Below, in pieces: positions 9,500 through 23,900 of a DNA stretch of 64,000 bases. The DNA is taken from NCBI RefSeq assembly GCF_051622035.1, contig NC_135358.1, positions 24,573,501 through 24,637,500 on the forward strand. Reading direction: 5' to 3'. This DNA is from Arctopsyche grandis (Eukaryota; Arthropoda; Insecta; Trichoptera; Hydropsychidae). The notes beneath the pieces were generated by a model. That model was not told the origin of the DNA. It searched no databases and worked only from the letters and a program-made list of their open reading frames with translations. Positions within the stretch are counted from its first letter, which is position 1, and each line of letters begins with the position of its first letter. Both the position numbers and the translations under genes were made by a program.

Positions 9500-11900
9500 A
9501 TGGGCGCGTGGGTGCTGCGCGAGGAGGGGCGCGCGCCCGCGCCCGCTCCCCCCCCTGTCGCCTCTGCGAGCGCCTCTGCCCCCGCTCTCGCCCTCGGCGC
9601 CGGCCTCAACGCCTCCGCCCCCCAGCCGTCGCCCCCCACCAGCCTCGCCTACCACCCCGGCATCAACGTGGTTGTGGAGGCGCGCGGCGGACACCTGCGT
9701 GTGCTCGACGTCAACTCTGGCGCTCTTCTGCACCACGCGACGCCCGGTAACACCCCGCCCCACCTCACCCCACCCCACCCCACCCCACCCCGCCCCTCTG
9801 CGTGTCTTCGCCTGACACCCCCCCCCAACCCACCCCACCCCACCCCCACCCCGCGCCACTCTGCACTCGATCGTTGTGCAATTTTAATTGTTGTACTTTT
9901 CGCTGCTGTGCATTGCGCTTAACCTAATTCCTTCTGACTGACGAATACTATGCATCAAAAAAAAATCAATGGCAACTCTGTAATTAATGTCAATCTTCGA
10001 ATCGAATCCATTGTGGATTGGTTCCACCCATTTGAAAACAATTTTTTTTAATACAGTGCGTGCAGCATTGTCCATAAGGTAGTCTTATACTAATTTTGAA
10101 ACTGTTTTATCCCTCTACATTAAAAACTAACCTAACTCGAGTGTTTTGCGTTGCGTTAACTTTGGTTGGACGAGTTGCTGCTTTTAATCGTTTTTATATA
10201 ATAAAGTAAGTCCACGTATATCTTATGGAAGTGCAAAATATTCGATTTTGTAGTAATCCCGTGTCACTCATTTTTGTGATGAAAAAAATTTCAATATCGG
10301 AACTCTATTGGATTTTTTAGTTGTGCAAATCATGTTAATTTTTGGACTTTGTAATTCTCATTAGAATGATGATGAAAAATATTCCAGTTGGATCATATTT
10401 TTGCACAACTTCATATTGCTTGGGTTTTTTTACTGCGCCCGTTATTTATTTATTTTATATTGTACGAGAATGACTCACATATATTTTTTTTATCATTTAT
10501 TGTTTCAATGGAATGTTACAGCTATTGTTTAATTTTATAGGCGATTGTGATGAACCGATTGGAATTCAATATTTAGCAGGATCGGATAGAATTGTTTTTT
10601 GGAATAGACACTCCTTGGGTGTGCGTTCTGATTATAATGGTGTCCTTTTACTCCACACCATACTACAACAACCATTATCATCTTCGAACACCGAACACTC
10701 GGTTAAAATTGAGCTATTTCTTTCTGAGGTAAAATGTTTTATATTTTTTCAATATTTTACTTATTAATTTATTTTATTATCTAAACAATTCATTTAAATT
10801 TTTTTTATTATAGGCAGTTTTGCTCTATCAATGTATGAGATCAATCGAGCTTATGTCGGTAGAATGTGCAGCCGAATTTTTCAAAGCATTAGGTGATGCT
10901 ATAGAAAAAGCTAATAAACTGCCGAAGAAAGGAATAAAAGCACAAAAGGTACAATATCGTATACATTTATCGCAAATTATTCACAACGCTAATTATTAAA
11001 TTCAAATTGTTATTGTAACGTTTCAGTGGAGTACAATATGTCTAGAATTGCCATATATGACCCTCAAACTAATGGCCAGCACTATTGTAATGGAATTGAA
11101 AAAACAAAAAAGACACGTGCCAGCATTAGCGATTGCATCTGCAATAAATCAACAAGTTTCCGATTTGATGCCTAGTACTACGATGTGCTCACAATCGTCG
11201 CAAGACACGCACAATCGTGAATTGATGTTTTCGGAGGCCACTCGACGGGAGACTTTCAAAAAATGGCCACACATGGATTACAAGTTGGTTTACTTTTAAA
11301 TTTAGAAATAAATTACTGCATTTGCATCGTACTTTTATTTACTTTTTTCCCTTTGTCACTAAATTAGATGGGCCTTGCCTGCGCAGATGGCACAAGCCGG
11401 ATTCTTTTATCAACCTGCAATCAGCGGCGACGATCGTGCAATGTGTTTTGTTTGCCTTGTCTGCTTAGTTTGTTGGGAAAAAACTGACGAACCTTGGAGT
11501 GAACATGAAAGGCATTCCCCAGATTGTGCCCTCGTCAAAGGAGAATACACTCATAATGTTCCTCTCTCGGTAAATAATAACGAAATATATGTTTTATTTA
11601 CGCATACATATGTGTATATAATATAAAATTATTATTGATTTACTTTTTTACAGGTAACTTATGCGACGAGCCCCGCCACTTCTCATCCTGGAATCGCATT
11701 AATATCCAAGGGCAATTCTGGTGACATATTTCTTACTGGAACAACGTCAGGAAAAGTTTCAATATGGAACGTTGATTGTAAATTAAAATTGCAACAAGAA
11801 TTTAATATTTCCATTGATGAGCCTTTACTTCAAAGTAAACTTTATGGACCTTATTCTAGTGTAAGAAAAGCTTGGAGTGATAACAACACGAATGATAGTG
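9500..11900 (+). other. Bruce: Bruce exons 1-6: N-terminal region and BIR domain
   Basis: Exons 9500-9746, 10541-10728, 10814-10948, 11027-11283, 11368-11569 and 11654-11900. Exon 1 is GC-rich and codes an Ala/Pro-rich leader, then [20 protein letters not shown], matching the SLSYHPALNAILAV-type start of the human WD region. Exon 5 carries the [37 protein letters not shown]. All zinc ligands are present. Exon 4 ends with two bases of a Lys codon completed by the first A of exon 5. Intron 1 (9747-10540) begins with the C-rich tract described separately; the rest shows nothing. Intron 6 (11901-12216) holds only an aacctaacctaac stretch. Confidence 0.93.
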
Positions 11901-14900
11901 GTATTTAATTTTCATATTCTGTAAATCATTAAAATCGATGTATGTACATATATGCTAAGGTTAATGTGATAGACTGTTTCTTATTATTATTAATAAGCAG
12001 TTAATATGATAAATAACAATAATTATCAATTTTTAACCTAACCTAACTTACCTTTTTTCTGTTTTGATTAATCACATTAACCCATTATTGTAATATATGC
12101 TTACTTTTATTTTATCTATGTATGTAAGTAGTAACAATATCAATGTAGATTTCAAAATTTCACTTCGAGATTTAGATTTTTTTTTTTTTTGTTTAATTTT
12201 ATATTTTGTTTTTCAGATATAGAACTAACCTTAACATCGTTGACGGTTGTTGGAAGATGCCAAAATAAAGATCAACCGTGTTCTAAAAACTTGCCGAATA
12301 CCACTGAAGACATTCAAGATGAAAAGCAGTGTTTGGCGAGGCCAGCGATTGTGTGCGGTGTGAAAATAAATACAGCTAGTGCTTCTGGAAAAACTCCTTT
12401 TAGTATATGGAATGATGCTGAAAGTTCCATGGATCAAAATTTACAAAATTGTCCTTTGAAAAATAAAGTTGTGTATTCTATAGACGGAATTAAAGCAATG
12501 AATGATCAAAATCAAGCTAAAACCAATAATAGTGTAATAAATAGTTCCTATCTAATAGTTTACGACTTTCAAGGAAAATGTGCACAAACTGTATCACCTT
12601 TGACCAATGGGAATGGGAGTTTAAACTCCAAAAATGGTTGTAATAAATCTGGGGGCAGCAAGAAGTGTGGAGACCTCATAAATCAAATTTGTCGCACCGA
12701 AGATGCTAATTTCTATGATGACATTTATTTTTCAAAGTATATGTGTTTGGACGAAGATATTTCACAAGAAATGGCACTAATGGCCGGTTTACCCGATCAA
12801 GTGGCAGTTATTGACCTGAAAGGACTGGTAACCAACAAAGAATTAGATTCGAAACTGAGTCAGTCGCTTGAATCATCAGGAGTATCAAATAGCAATAGCA
12901 AAAATCCTTTGCAAAAATGCATTCAATTTATATCTAAAGTAAACATGGGTAATCCACCAGGGAACTCTATATCAATTGTTGATTCCCAAGGAAACAAAAA
13001 TGAACAGTATGAAGTTGAGCCCGCTGAGAAGATTTTAAAACCTCTGTATAATCTTTTCGATCCAAATGTGAAAATATTTGAACCGGTGGTTAAGCATGCT
13101 ACTCAACCAGACGCTTTGGTTCTGGACACTAAGAACGATGATCACAGTCAAGAGATCGCATACATAACTGAATTGATGTACGAGTATAAGAATAGCGGAA
13201 TTAAAATGAAAATGCCATATTGCAAACCGTCGACTACCAAATCTAACCCTGATAAAACGAACGCCATCGAATTACCCGATGAAGAAAATACACAGAAAGA
13301 GGAAGCGCCATTACCACCAACATGCAGAGCTGTACAATGTGTGCAGCTTCCTCCTAATATATCAACGAGGAGTGACTTGACCATCTCACATGTGATACCG
13401 ACTAATGAAGGAGATCTCCTCTTAGTTGTAATTGCATGTGAACCAATCAAAAACGACGAAACCAATCCGTGCACAGTGAACGGACTGACCGAATCTATGG
13501 AGCTCGATGGTTTTGAATGCAATGCTACGGGTGACCAAAACATATACGGTGATCACTTTGTAAGCTTGCCAACTTCATTTCTAGTGTTGTATTCTCTCAA
13601 ATTCGACTCATTTGTCACGTTAATAAACGATTCACCGCTGTGTGTAAAGGAAATCCCATATGGAGAAACTCCATTAGAAGTATGTCTGCTACCAAAATTA
13701 GATAAAAATCCTCAAGGTATCGGCCTGGCTGCTACTGTTAGCCGAGATGGGGCATTGCGTTTATTGGATTTGACGATATTAGAACCAATTGCACAGGCAG
13801 AAGTAGATTCGGATTTTGTATCATTGGCTTTTTGCACTAGTTCGGAACGACTGTGTGCTTGTACTGAAAAGGGATCTTTATATTTTTACGCAGTGAGAGA
13901 TAGTGAAGGTGACTCTACCGAAGAATTGGATGAGGAAGATGCATGCCTAAATTCATCAGAGCATTTTGTAAATCAACAAAGTTCATCTCTTGGTTTACAG
14001 AATCCTTTAATCAATCCATCCAATTTAATTGCACATAAATCTGAACTTAATCAAGAAGACTTTTCCACTCTTATAAAATTAGCTGGAATAGACGGCAAAG
14101 GAGATAACGTCATTGCATACAGTGCCATAGTCTCAAATTGTTGGTGTGAATTATTGCCAACACAACGATCTAGAGCTGACAATCAATACTTTTGTAGATC
14201 GTGGAGATTACAAAATACTGCATCAACGTGGGACGAACATGTATTAGAGTTGACATTGCCTTGGAGTATATCGATATCACACGTTGATCTTAAATTCTCT
14301 TTGCACGCACCGTGCACGACTCCACCAAACATTCAAGTTACTCTCTTAAAGCAGCACTTGCACGGCATCGGTCATCGGAAAGATTCTTCAAAGTGTTTCT
14401 CAAGGATTGATGATCAGATAGATTTTAATTTGGTTGATTCTGAATCAAAAGGACTGGCGGAAAATCCGGTGAGGAGCAAGGAATATCTCAGAGCACACAA
14501 TGCGGAAATATTAGCTGGACCATTGTCGCTATCCCAAGATTTAGACCTCACACAACAAAGTGGAACTTTGACGTTGACTAGTCCACGATTGTACAGAGCT
14601 AGGGGAAGAACACTCTTAATTCATATAAAGACACTTTTCGATCCATCTAAAGAGATAAATCAAGGCAAGGTGTCCTCGTCTAAAAAGAGTAAACTTTCGG
14701 AGAATTCAGATGTTACGTTCACTCCTCCAGGTTCTACTGTGGAACGCTTTGCAATGCCGTTGGCTAAAAAGAAAGTCGAATCGTATATTGGATGCGATTG
14801 GTTGCATGAAATTTCGATAACTATACGCACCAACAAACATACGAATATTCCACAAGAACGACTGCAGCGAATAGCTATGTTAGAATCGAATAGCTTTTTC

Positions 14901-17900
14901 GAAAATTTACTGAACATAGCGTCAAACATTGAAAATAAAGAGAGACAAGGTAGCGCCCTGGACCTGTTGATATGGATAGCTTCAATACGATTGACGAGAT
15001 TCAGAAGTGCCAAATCTGAATCCAACGAAAACGAAAATGTTGATACGTCTAGTAGCAAAAGCAAACCTAAAAATGCTAACTTAGACATAGAAGGCTTACA
15101 ATATGAGACCCTCAAATTAATTCAAAAGCATATTACCACTCTAGTGAAAAATTGTATTTTATTGTCAAAACGAAGTATTGCTAAGAAATGTATCAAACTT
15201 ATACTGATCTGTTGCAAGTAGGTATTGTTTACAAAAATATTGGTTTACTTATTATTAATGTTATTTAATCGGTTATTTTTTATAGGGGTGTTAAAAATTT
15301 AAACAATGAGGTGTCTATTCAATTTGAGATAGGCTTATTGGACAGCCTCACTACATGTCTACCGTTGATAGGCTCGATTCAATCGGCTGGTTCACTCAGT
15401 TGGTTTACACAGCTCGTGAAGCGATCTGTGTCCTTAGACTTTGAAATGAGATGTGCCACTTCGTGTATGCAACTCTTGAAGGACATAGCATCCATAATGC
15501 AAACTTTGTACAATCCGTACCATCTGCTGTTGCGCTCTCGGTTAGTGATTATTGTCACCGAAATAAATTTTAATGTGTATAATATTTGTTTGTTATTATT
15601 ATGGTGATTCTATTTTAGATTTGGATTATATGGCTTGCCAATGGAGTCTTCGTTGTTTGATATTGAACCTCCAGCATTGGGAAAGACTATGTCGGTGCCG
15701 TTGACTTATGCTAGTATTGTAGCAGGAGACGCCGGATCCAATCAGACTGCATCACATCCTGAGATCGATCTACGAGATCTTTATAATTATTCTGGTATGT
15801 GTAATCTGATAAATAAATTAAGTTTTTTTAATGTTAGAGATAAAATATCTAATGGCATTTGAGTGGAAAAGAGTTGGCTGTCATCCGACATACATATATG
15901 CATGTATTATGTGTAACTAATTTCGAAAGTATATCTAATCATTTATGTGCACATGTGTATCATTATTATCATGCGTGTCATTTTTATTATCATTATTATT
16001 ACAGGCAAAGGAAGCTCTGGATGGTGGTGTACTGAAAGTTCGGTTTGTGGAAGTGTTACCGGCCTTGGAGAAGTAATGCCACTGAGAGTAATCTTTCACA
16101 ATGCATCTGATGGTACAATTTTAGATACTGCAACTACTCAGCAATCGTCACAGTCAATTTTCACAATTAATTCTGACAATTCATTGGTTGATATTCTCTT
16201 GATTTACTAGTAAAAAATTTTAAACGTTTTAAAATATTTAACGATTTATTAAATGTATGTATATATTTTTTAGTTTTGGGATATTCTAAACCCCAAGGAA
16301 AATAAAGAATCTAATGCTATGGAAACTGATGCAGGCAAAGCATCCTTGTCTGAAATGAATGAAAACGATAAATCGGATTGCTCTGTCATGGAATGCGAAA
16401 CAGTTGGGGAATTCGCAAAATCTGAGGAAGAAACTCAACCTCCTGAGAGTACATTCCATTATAAAGATGGAAGCAAGGTAATTTTGAAAGATGTACTTTT
16501 TTTGGTTTCCAGGAAATTGGAACAGACCAATTTTGCTTCGAAATAAAAATTCTTGCTCCAGTTTCCCTCCATACTTTTCTCCATGCTCTGAGGAAAACGT
16601 TTAATTCGAATTTAATATGTTTTTAAATGATATTTTAATATGATATATAAGAAACTTTGAGATATCGGTTATTGTCATCATAATTGATTATATATCAAAC
16701 TAGTGAATAGCCCGATGAAATATCATCGCATGGGTATAAAATTATTATATACCCGTATAAAACTAAAAAAAAAATCCGGAACCGGAACCGTTATTTTCGT
16801 AGACTCTCATAGATAGTTTTCAATTCTTTATTTGTAATAATTTTCAATTCTTAAAGTTAACGTTAACAAAATGTAATATTTTCCGATTATACACAAACGG
16901 TCATTGACCTCGTAACGTTGAATATTATTATTACACATAACAAATTACGTGCATATACATATGATGTGTATTTACAACACGTATTCTGGGCGAGGATATG
17001 GCATGCGACGCGAGCTCGTGAGGGCCATTGCGTTTGGATCGGAGGGTCCGAGGTTCGATTCCCGGCGCCCGCGGTGAATGGAAATCAATTTTTTTCTCGA
17101 ATATCATCAAAATATAAATAATTTAAATTATAATTATAATTTAATTGAAAATAAATACATAAAAAAATGGTTCAAAACCTCGCTAAATGAAATTATTAAA
17201 ATTACGTATTTTTATATGGCGAGAAGGAATATTTCAATTTATGTTTAAAAAAATTCGGTTCGAGTCGCGACAAAGTTGTCTCGTCGAAAAATGAATTAAT
17301 CGATTTTTATCGATTCGTTCATTATGTTCGGCGAGAGTTAGGACACACACACAGATTACCGTCTTTATATATATGATATGGTAAATAGTTTTGAAAACAT
17401 TACATCCACCTACTTACGTAAAAAAATTCAATTAAAAAAAGCTTAAAGCATTGGAGGAGTAAAAGTTTTTCAGAATTCGACTTAGCTTTAATCTGATAAA
17501 AATATATGTATACAAATATCAAAAATACGTCATTAATTTCCAGTTTGGCAACGGAAATGGTTTACTTCCATGGCAGCTTTTAGTTCAACAACCTCCACAA
17601 CAGACCTTCGTTATTAAGAGGATGCATCCTGGTGCCCGTCATTTCATAGTTTTAGATTTTGGCCACCCTGTGAAACTTACTGATTTGGTATTATTTTTGA
17701 AGCCGTAATTATTTTTTTATTTCTAATATGAATGTCATTTATATCAAAACATTTATTTTAGATTATTCCGGTATGTTCCGAATTATCAAATTTGAGTATT
17801 GATATATGGCTATTGAGTGAAGATCAGGATTGTGTTCGACTTATATCGACACCGGACATATCAGCTAAGAATCTCGTTATGACTGATATAGAACCACCAC

Positions 17901-20900
17901 CACTTTGCCAATATTTGAAGGTAACATTTGAAACAGTGAGAAAATTAAATCTGAAGTGTGCATATTTTTATGGTCGAATTATTTTTATAGATTACCGCAA
18001 CTGGAAAATACAATATGTCCACTACGAGATGTAAAATTCCACTAGGATGGTTCTATGGTGAAATTGCTGACTCAGTTTTCAATAATGATCAGGCTAATTC
18101 AAGTAATTTAATTGCATTACATCAAGATTTACTGTGCAGATTCAGGTGAAAATATACATATTTTTAGTTTTCTATTGAATAATGAATTTCTTTCTTAATA
18201 TTTCAATTAAATAATCAATTTTATAGATTGGCGGTTGGAAAATTGACTGATTGCTTAGATTTTTATTTGGAAATGTCTGGTGGAAACGCAGCTCACATGA
18301 CAGCTGATTTAGATCAGCAAAATGATAGTTGTCCTTTAGTTCGAACAACTTACCAGGAGTGCTTGGAACTGCAACAACAAATTACTATCGTAGAAAAAAT
18401 CATGGAACGGTTTAATATTCAAAGTGCGAATGAAAATATGAAGAGATTTGCACCAGACGAACTAGGAAAGCAATCATCATTGACTCTCTTAAAACAGGCG
18501 TCAATTGACAAATTAAAAACCATCACAGAACAGTTAACCGATATTCTACTGTATGTATGCTTTGAATGTGATTCTACTGTGCTAAAGGTATGTTGCTTGA
18601 CGTGTATTTATAAATTATTTTTGAAAGTGATTTATGTAAATATTGTTTGTGTGTTTCTATTTAAGCGTTTGTCGATTAATGTGAGCATGTCAACTTGTAA
18701 CTTGATTACACGTTGGCTCATCGTCTGTGGAGGAGGTGGCAGTCCTCGACTAGAAGCTGGATTAGCTAGTGTGATAGTTCGTCTGTGTTCATCTCAACCT
18801 TGGTGGGGCACTTTTATAGCTGATACTTTGGCCCAGTTATACAGTCCATCGAATACTTTGATTTTCTCACAAAATAGGTACAATCAGGTTGTTCGCAATT
18901 GAATTTTCTCGATTGTTACATTCGCTACTAATCATTGATTATTAATTTTTAGAGTTCTTATTTTATTGGTGTATATGGGGCGTAAAAGTCTTCTATTTGG
19001 TAAAACTGGCGTGACAGGAGGTGGTGGTGGAGTAGTTGAATGCGTTTCCCAACTTGTAGCTCGTCTTCTTCCTCCGCCATCCGATAGTGGACAGTCTTCA
19101 ACAGATCCAATTTGGCAAACGACAGATTTGGCTTTGTTAGGATGGTTGCTCATATACTTATCAGCTTGTCTAGATACGGCTCAGCCAAAAGACGGATGTA
19201 AGTTGATTGTAATTTCTGTTTTAGATTTAAATTATCAAAAAGTTTTTCCGGTAATGTTTATTTTTTATATTTATAGCGCTCAATGCTTGGTCGCGATGGA
19301 ACTTTTTGTCAGGTGGTAATGGAAATTTCGCTGGAAATAATGCTGGTAGTATGAATGGAAACATTGGAAAGGGATCCAGCGTTGGCGGTATAAATCGGTT
19401 TCATCGACGTAAAATGCAAAAACGTCTGGTACATAAAGTAGAAGAGTTGGAAGCTGTACGAAAAGCTTATCAAGTATCTCAACAGGTGCAGGTTTGTTTC
19501 TATATATTTTTTACCTCAAATATTTGATTATGTGTTATTGCTTTGTTCATATAAGTGTCAATTTTTTATAAAAGTCGTTTTCAAAAAGTTATCAACAAAA
19601 ACAATGTACTTGTTTGTTTTATTTGGTTTAAATTAATTTATTTAATGTTTAAATGGTTTATATAATTATTATTATCTATAAAAGATATAGTATTCATGAT
19701 CATCAACATTCATTCATCGGAAGCTTATCATTTTGTTAATTTTTACATATTAAATAATGTATGAAATTAATAACCATGATGCATTTTCCTTTATTCATAA
19801 TCTAACTCGAATGATGCTGTCTACTACAATATAATAAATGTTGAACTTGAGTGTTTAATCCTCAATTAAATAAATTTAGCAGAAGTATCCTGAAAAAAAA
19901 AAAAAATTGTCGTGGGCATTTTGAACTTTGGAAGAATGTGTTAAAAATTACTTAATTTGTATACGAATTTTATATAAAATTGATTTTATTATTTTTATCT
20001 AATATTTTGAAAGTTTTTTCAATCGATTGAAAAATTTTCAATATTTTTTATTTCCATATTTCAGGCTCTTTCTGCTCTGTCAAGTCAGGCTGCTAGTTTA
20101 ACCCAGCATCTAATAACTTCAAATATTAACAATTCAAACATTTTGCAGTCCACTCATAAAAACCAAGAACCAATGTTCAAGCCCTCTTTCAAACATCAAT
20201 GGGTCAAAGTATGCTAAATTTCATATACAATAATTTTGTTTATTTTTTAATATACATATATTCTAATATGTTTTAAGTATGACGTGTATGTATGATTTTT
20301 TGTGTTAAATTCGGTAGAAAGTATTGTGCATGAAATGTTTCTTGTAAAAAAATATAGAATATTTCAATGGAACCATTTTGTATTTAACCATAATCGATTT
20401 TCTATTTTTGTCTTTAAATGTACGTTTGTTAAAACCTACAATCATCCTCATATCTTCATATATCATGCTTCATACTTCATATTTCTATATATTATATTTA
20501 TATGTACGTATGTATATGACTCTTGATTGTTTTATGTTTGTAATGTATTTAACCTTTAGGTAACCCTACCTAAAGGTATGAAACATTCTTCATCCAATTT
20601 ACAGAAGTTCGAAGACTATATTCAGCATCGACTATCAGCCTTGAATAAGAGGGTGGCGGGACATTCAAGCACAATGGGCAATTCTAGCAGATCAAATGGT
20701 AACGGCCCTGGAACAAGCAACGATAATGATTCAGTATTATTCGATGGACGGCCAACACATTTGATTTCACAACAGCTTGCTCTTCAAGTTTCCCGTAGTT
20801 TAATATCACTAATACTTTCTATGGATTTCACTTGCAATACAGATGTGCTATTATTAGCATGCAAGGTTTGATTATTTAACGTTATTAATATTGTTTATAA

Positions 20901-23900
20901 TTTATTTTTAATTAAATTAATCAAATTATAACATTTTCATAGGTTATCGGTCGATTGAATGGCATTTGTGGTGGATTGTCTAATGTGGTCAAGGAAAATG
21001 AAGTTCTAGAATTAATGCGAGCTGCTTGTTCACCGGCACCGTGGCATCAACACGCTCTTCTTATGCTATTGCAGGTTCGTATTTTATATTAAAAACATGT
21101 GTACGTTTTAAAAACAAACAAAATATACAATTTTTGTAATTTATAGGATTTAGTTGAATATGATCGAACTGGATGTAGAGCTTCAGATACACCGCTTTCG
21201 CCATTGCCTGTGATACAAACTGACACCTCTGAAGAAAACATTGTACAGTGGAATAGTAATAGCTTAAATCCATTTTCTAGTCCGGATAATCGAAACGATA
21301 CAATTTCAAGTGATATGGGATCAACAGTGTCGTTCGCTACTAGCAATGATGACGGTGCTGCTGGTAAATAAAAAAAATACTTACATATGTAAATGTCCAT
21401 TTCGAACGAACATGTTTGATCATATTCAAATAAAATTTTAGCTTCCGGAAGTGTAGATTATTCTCAATCGCCAATTATTGAATCAGATGAAGATTTTGAC
21501 ATAGATGACCTTCTAGAAGAAATGCCAGATAAAAGCAGGAGTTTCAATAAAGAAATTGTTCCTAAACCTCCCATCAATCAAACACCTAATGGGTATTTAA
21601 AATTTTGACTAATGTATGTATTCATTAATTAGATGTTATGTAATAATTATTATCTTATTTTAGAGCATCTATTGCTATTGATGCAAGACTAGGGTCTGGA
21701 ATGGAAATATCTGGAGAAGTACTAGTTAGACGATTAGCTTTGTTAGGGGGTGGCTCTTTAGCTACCGCAATTCATTCACAGCCAATACCATCTAATACAT
21801 CAGTTAATGCCACTCCTCCTGCTGAGGTTTTGCCTCCTTCGACTGGCGATTTAACCAATATGTTGATTCATTCTTTCCACACTCTTTTCACAGAACTAGA
21901 ATTACAGGTATTTAATTATATTATGATATATGATATATGAGAATCTTATTTTTAGTATTGACATCAAACAATGTTTTATTAGGATAATTGCAATTACCTT
22001 GAGCGAGTGCTTCAACTCTGGATTACATTGAATGGATGCAGCTGTGGCGTATCATTGAATAATAGTTCATCTCAAGATTCCCTGCTTATGCCCAAGATTA
22101 AATTATCGACACAAGCAGTCATTGCAATAATTCACGCTCTTAATCAGTAAATATAAATTTTTTAGACATCAAAACAAATTATTTTATGGCAATCATTTGT
22201 TTAATTTTTTTTTTGCAGACAAATAAATATTCCGATTAGGTGTTGGGTCTTAGCTTTCCAATGCTTATCGTGGATTTCCAACAGTCCGAGTAGTTCTCCA
22301 TCTAAGGTACTTTTTTTGAATTTGATTATATGTCATTATATTATATTTTATTTCTATATTATGTATGTATTCATATTGTATATTTTTTATTAGGGATCTC
22401 CGAATCCTGAAGGTATGGCAGGTATTATGCTAGAAGACCCACAATTTGTCGAAATGCTAGTAAAATTCTTGTCGTCTAATATGGAAAGCGATTTAATCTC
22501 ACACGGAGGGGAGCGATCTTGTGTAATGTTTATTTAAAATTACTCTTTTTTATAAATTATTTCCAGAATAATTTTTAAATGTTATTTCAATTATTAGGCT
22601 GGACCTGTCGCTTGCGCAACAATGGCTTGTCTCTTACAAAGAATATCAGCTCGTGCTCCTGCCACAGCTAGGAATGCTTTCTTAAGGGCTCTATGCCAAC
22701 TTACGGCTCCGTCTGGCGCCCTTCGTAATGGTAGAGGTCCACCTGATGCCCAACGAGAACTTCTACGTGTAGCCACTCCATACCCTTGCCAATACACGTC
22801 TGTACATTTGCCTGAAGCGATGAGTCTCATTGAAAGTATAGGTAATGATTCAACACTTCATGTGCTTTTAAGACGTTCTTAAACGAATTGTATTGAAATG
22901 ATTTTTTTTTAGGAGTTATAATAAATTTAGTTGGAAATTCTATCGGTGTTGAAATCTTCGGCATTGGAGAGCCGATATCCAGTGTTAGCTCTGTTGATTT
23001 GAGTGGAGGTGTCAGTGGTAGCCTTGGTGGTCTGATTGCAGAAGCTTTGGGTGTAGCAACTGATGGAGTTCGACGGGAGCGACCTGCAACTCGCCGTGAC
23101 CTTATAATATCTTTGATTATATTCGCTCGGTCGTTAATCCTTATACCACTACGTGATGTACAGGTATTTATAACACTATATAAAATGTAACTTGTTAAAC
23201 TAAGTTTTTTTTATTATTTTTCATTGACTTTTTACTCAATGTTAACAGGAAGAGATAAATACTGAGCCGAATACTGATGAAAGTCAAACGGACGAAAGTA
23301 AAGCATCACAGCAGCAGTCAGCTCACATCGATAATCCAAACCCATCAACATCGGCCACTCCACCGAAAGTTCCATGTCTCGCTGATACAGTATTACAACA
23401 CTATCCAACTATGAAGAGAATATTCAAGGCGTTATCAACTTGTTCCACAACAAATGTTTTATTTGTCCCAACAACAAGTACGTTTACAATATTGTCGTGT
23501 AATAGAATATTTCAGTGTTTGTATTTTTTTTAACTTTATGTTAATTTTTTAGCAAATGAATCTATGGCTAACGAAAATATGTCTTTCGGGGACGCATTAT
23601 TTAAGTTCGTAATAGGCTTAGTGCAAACAGCGACCCATCCAAGACTGATATTAACTCCCTTATTGGATTATTTAGGTAATTATTTTCTTATCTACTTTTG
23701 GAATGAATGAAAATGCAACGTTTTCATATTATAATGTATGTTTTTAGTTCAAGGTGCGTTGTCAGAGGCGCTTGTTAGATTCATTCTTCGATCGTTGGAA
23801 GCTCCAGATGCGCTCGAAATATTCGTTCAACTCGGTGGAATCGAAATAATTTGCTCTCGCTTAATAGCCAGTCACAAATCTCAATTGAGTCCTCAACCTG

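Noticed and set aside
9379-9922. Several 60-147-codon frames overlapping Bruce exon 1 on both strands
   Set aside because: Stop-poor because of high GC; only the frame starting at 9500 joins the conserved Bruce exons.
12036-12056. aacctaacctaac as an interstitial telomere (TTAGG)n repeat
   Set aside because: Only about two units; the insect telomere repeat would need longer runs to be meaningful.
17040-17075. tRNA gene in Bruce intron 11
   Set aside because: Has a B-box but the T-stem mispairs and no acceptor stem or anticodon arm can be drawn.
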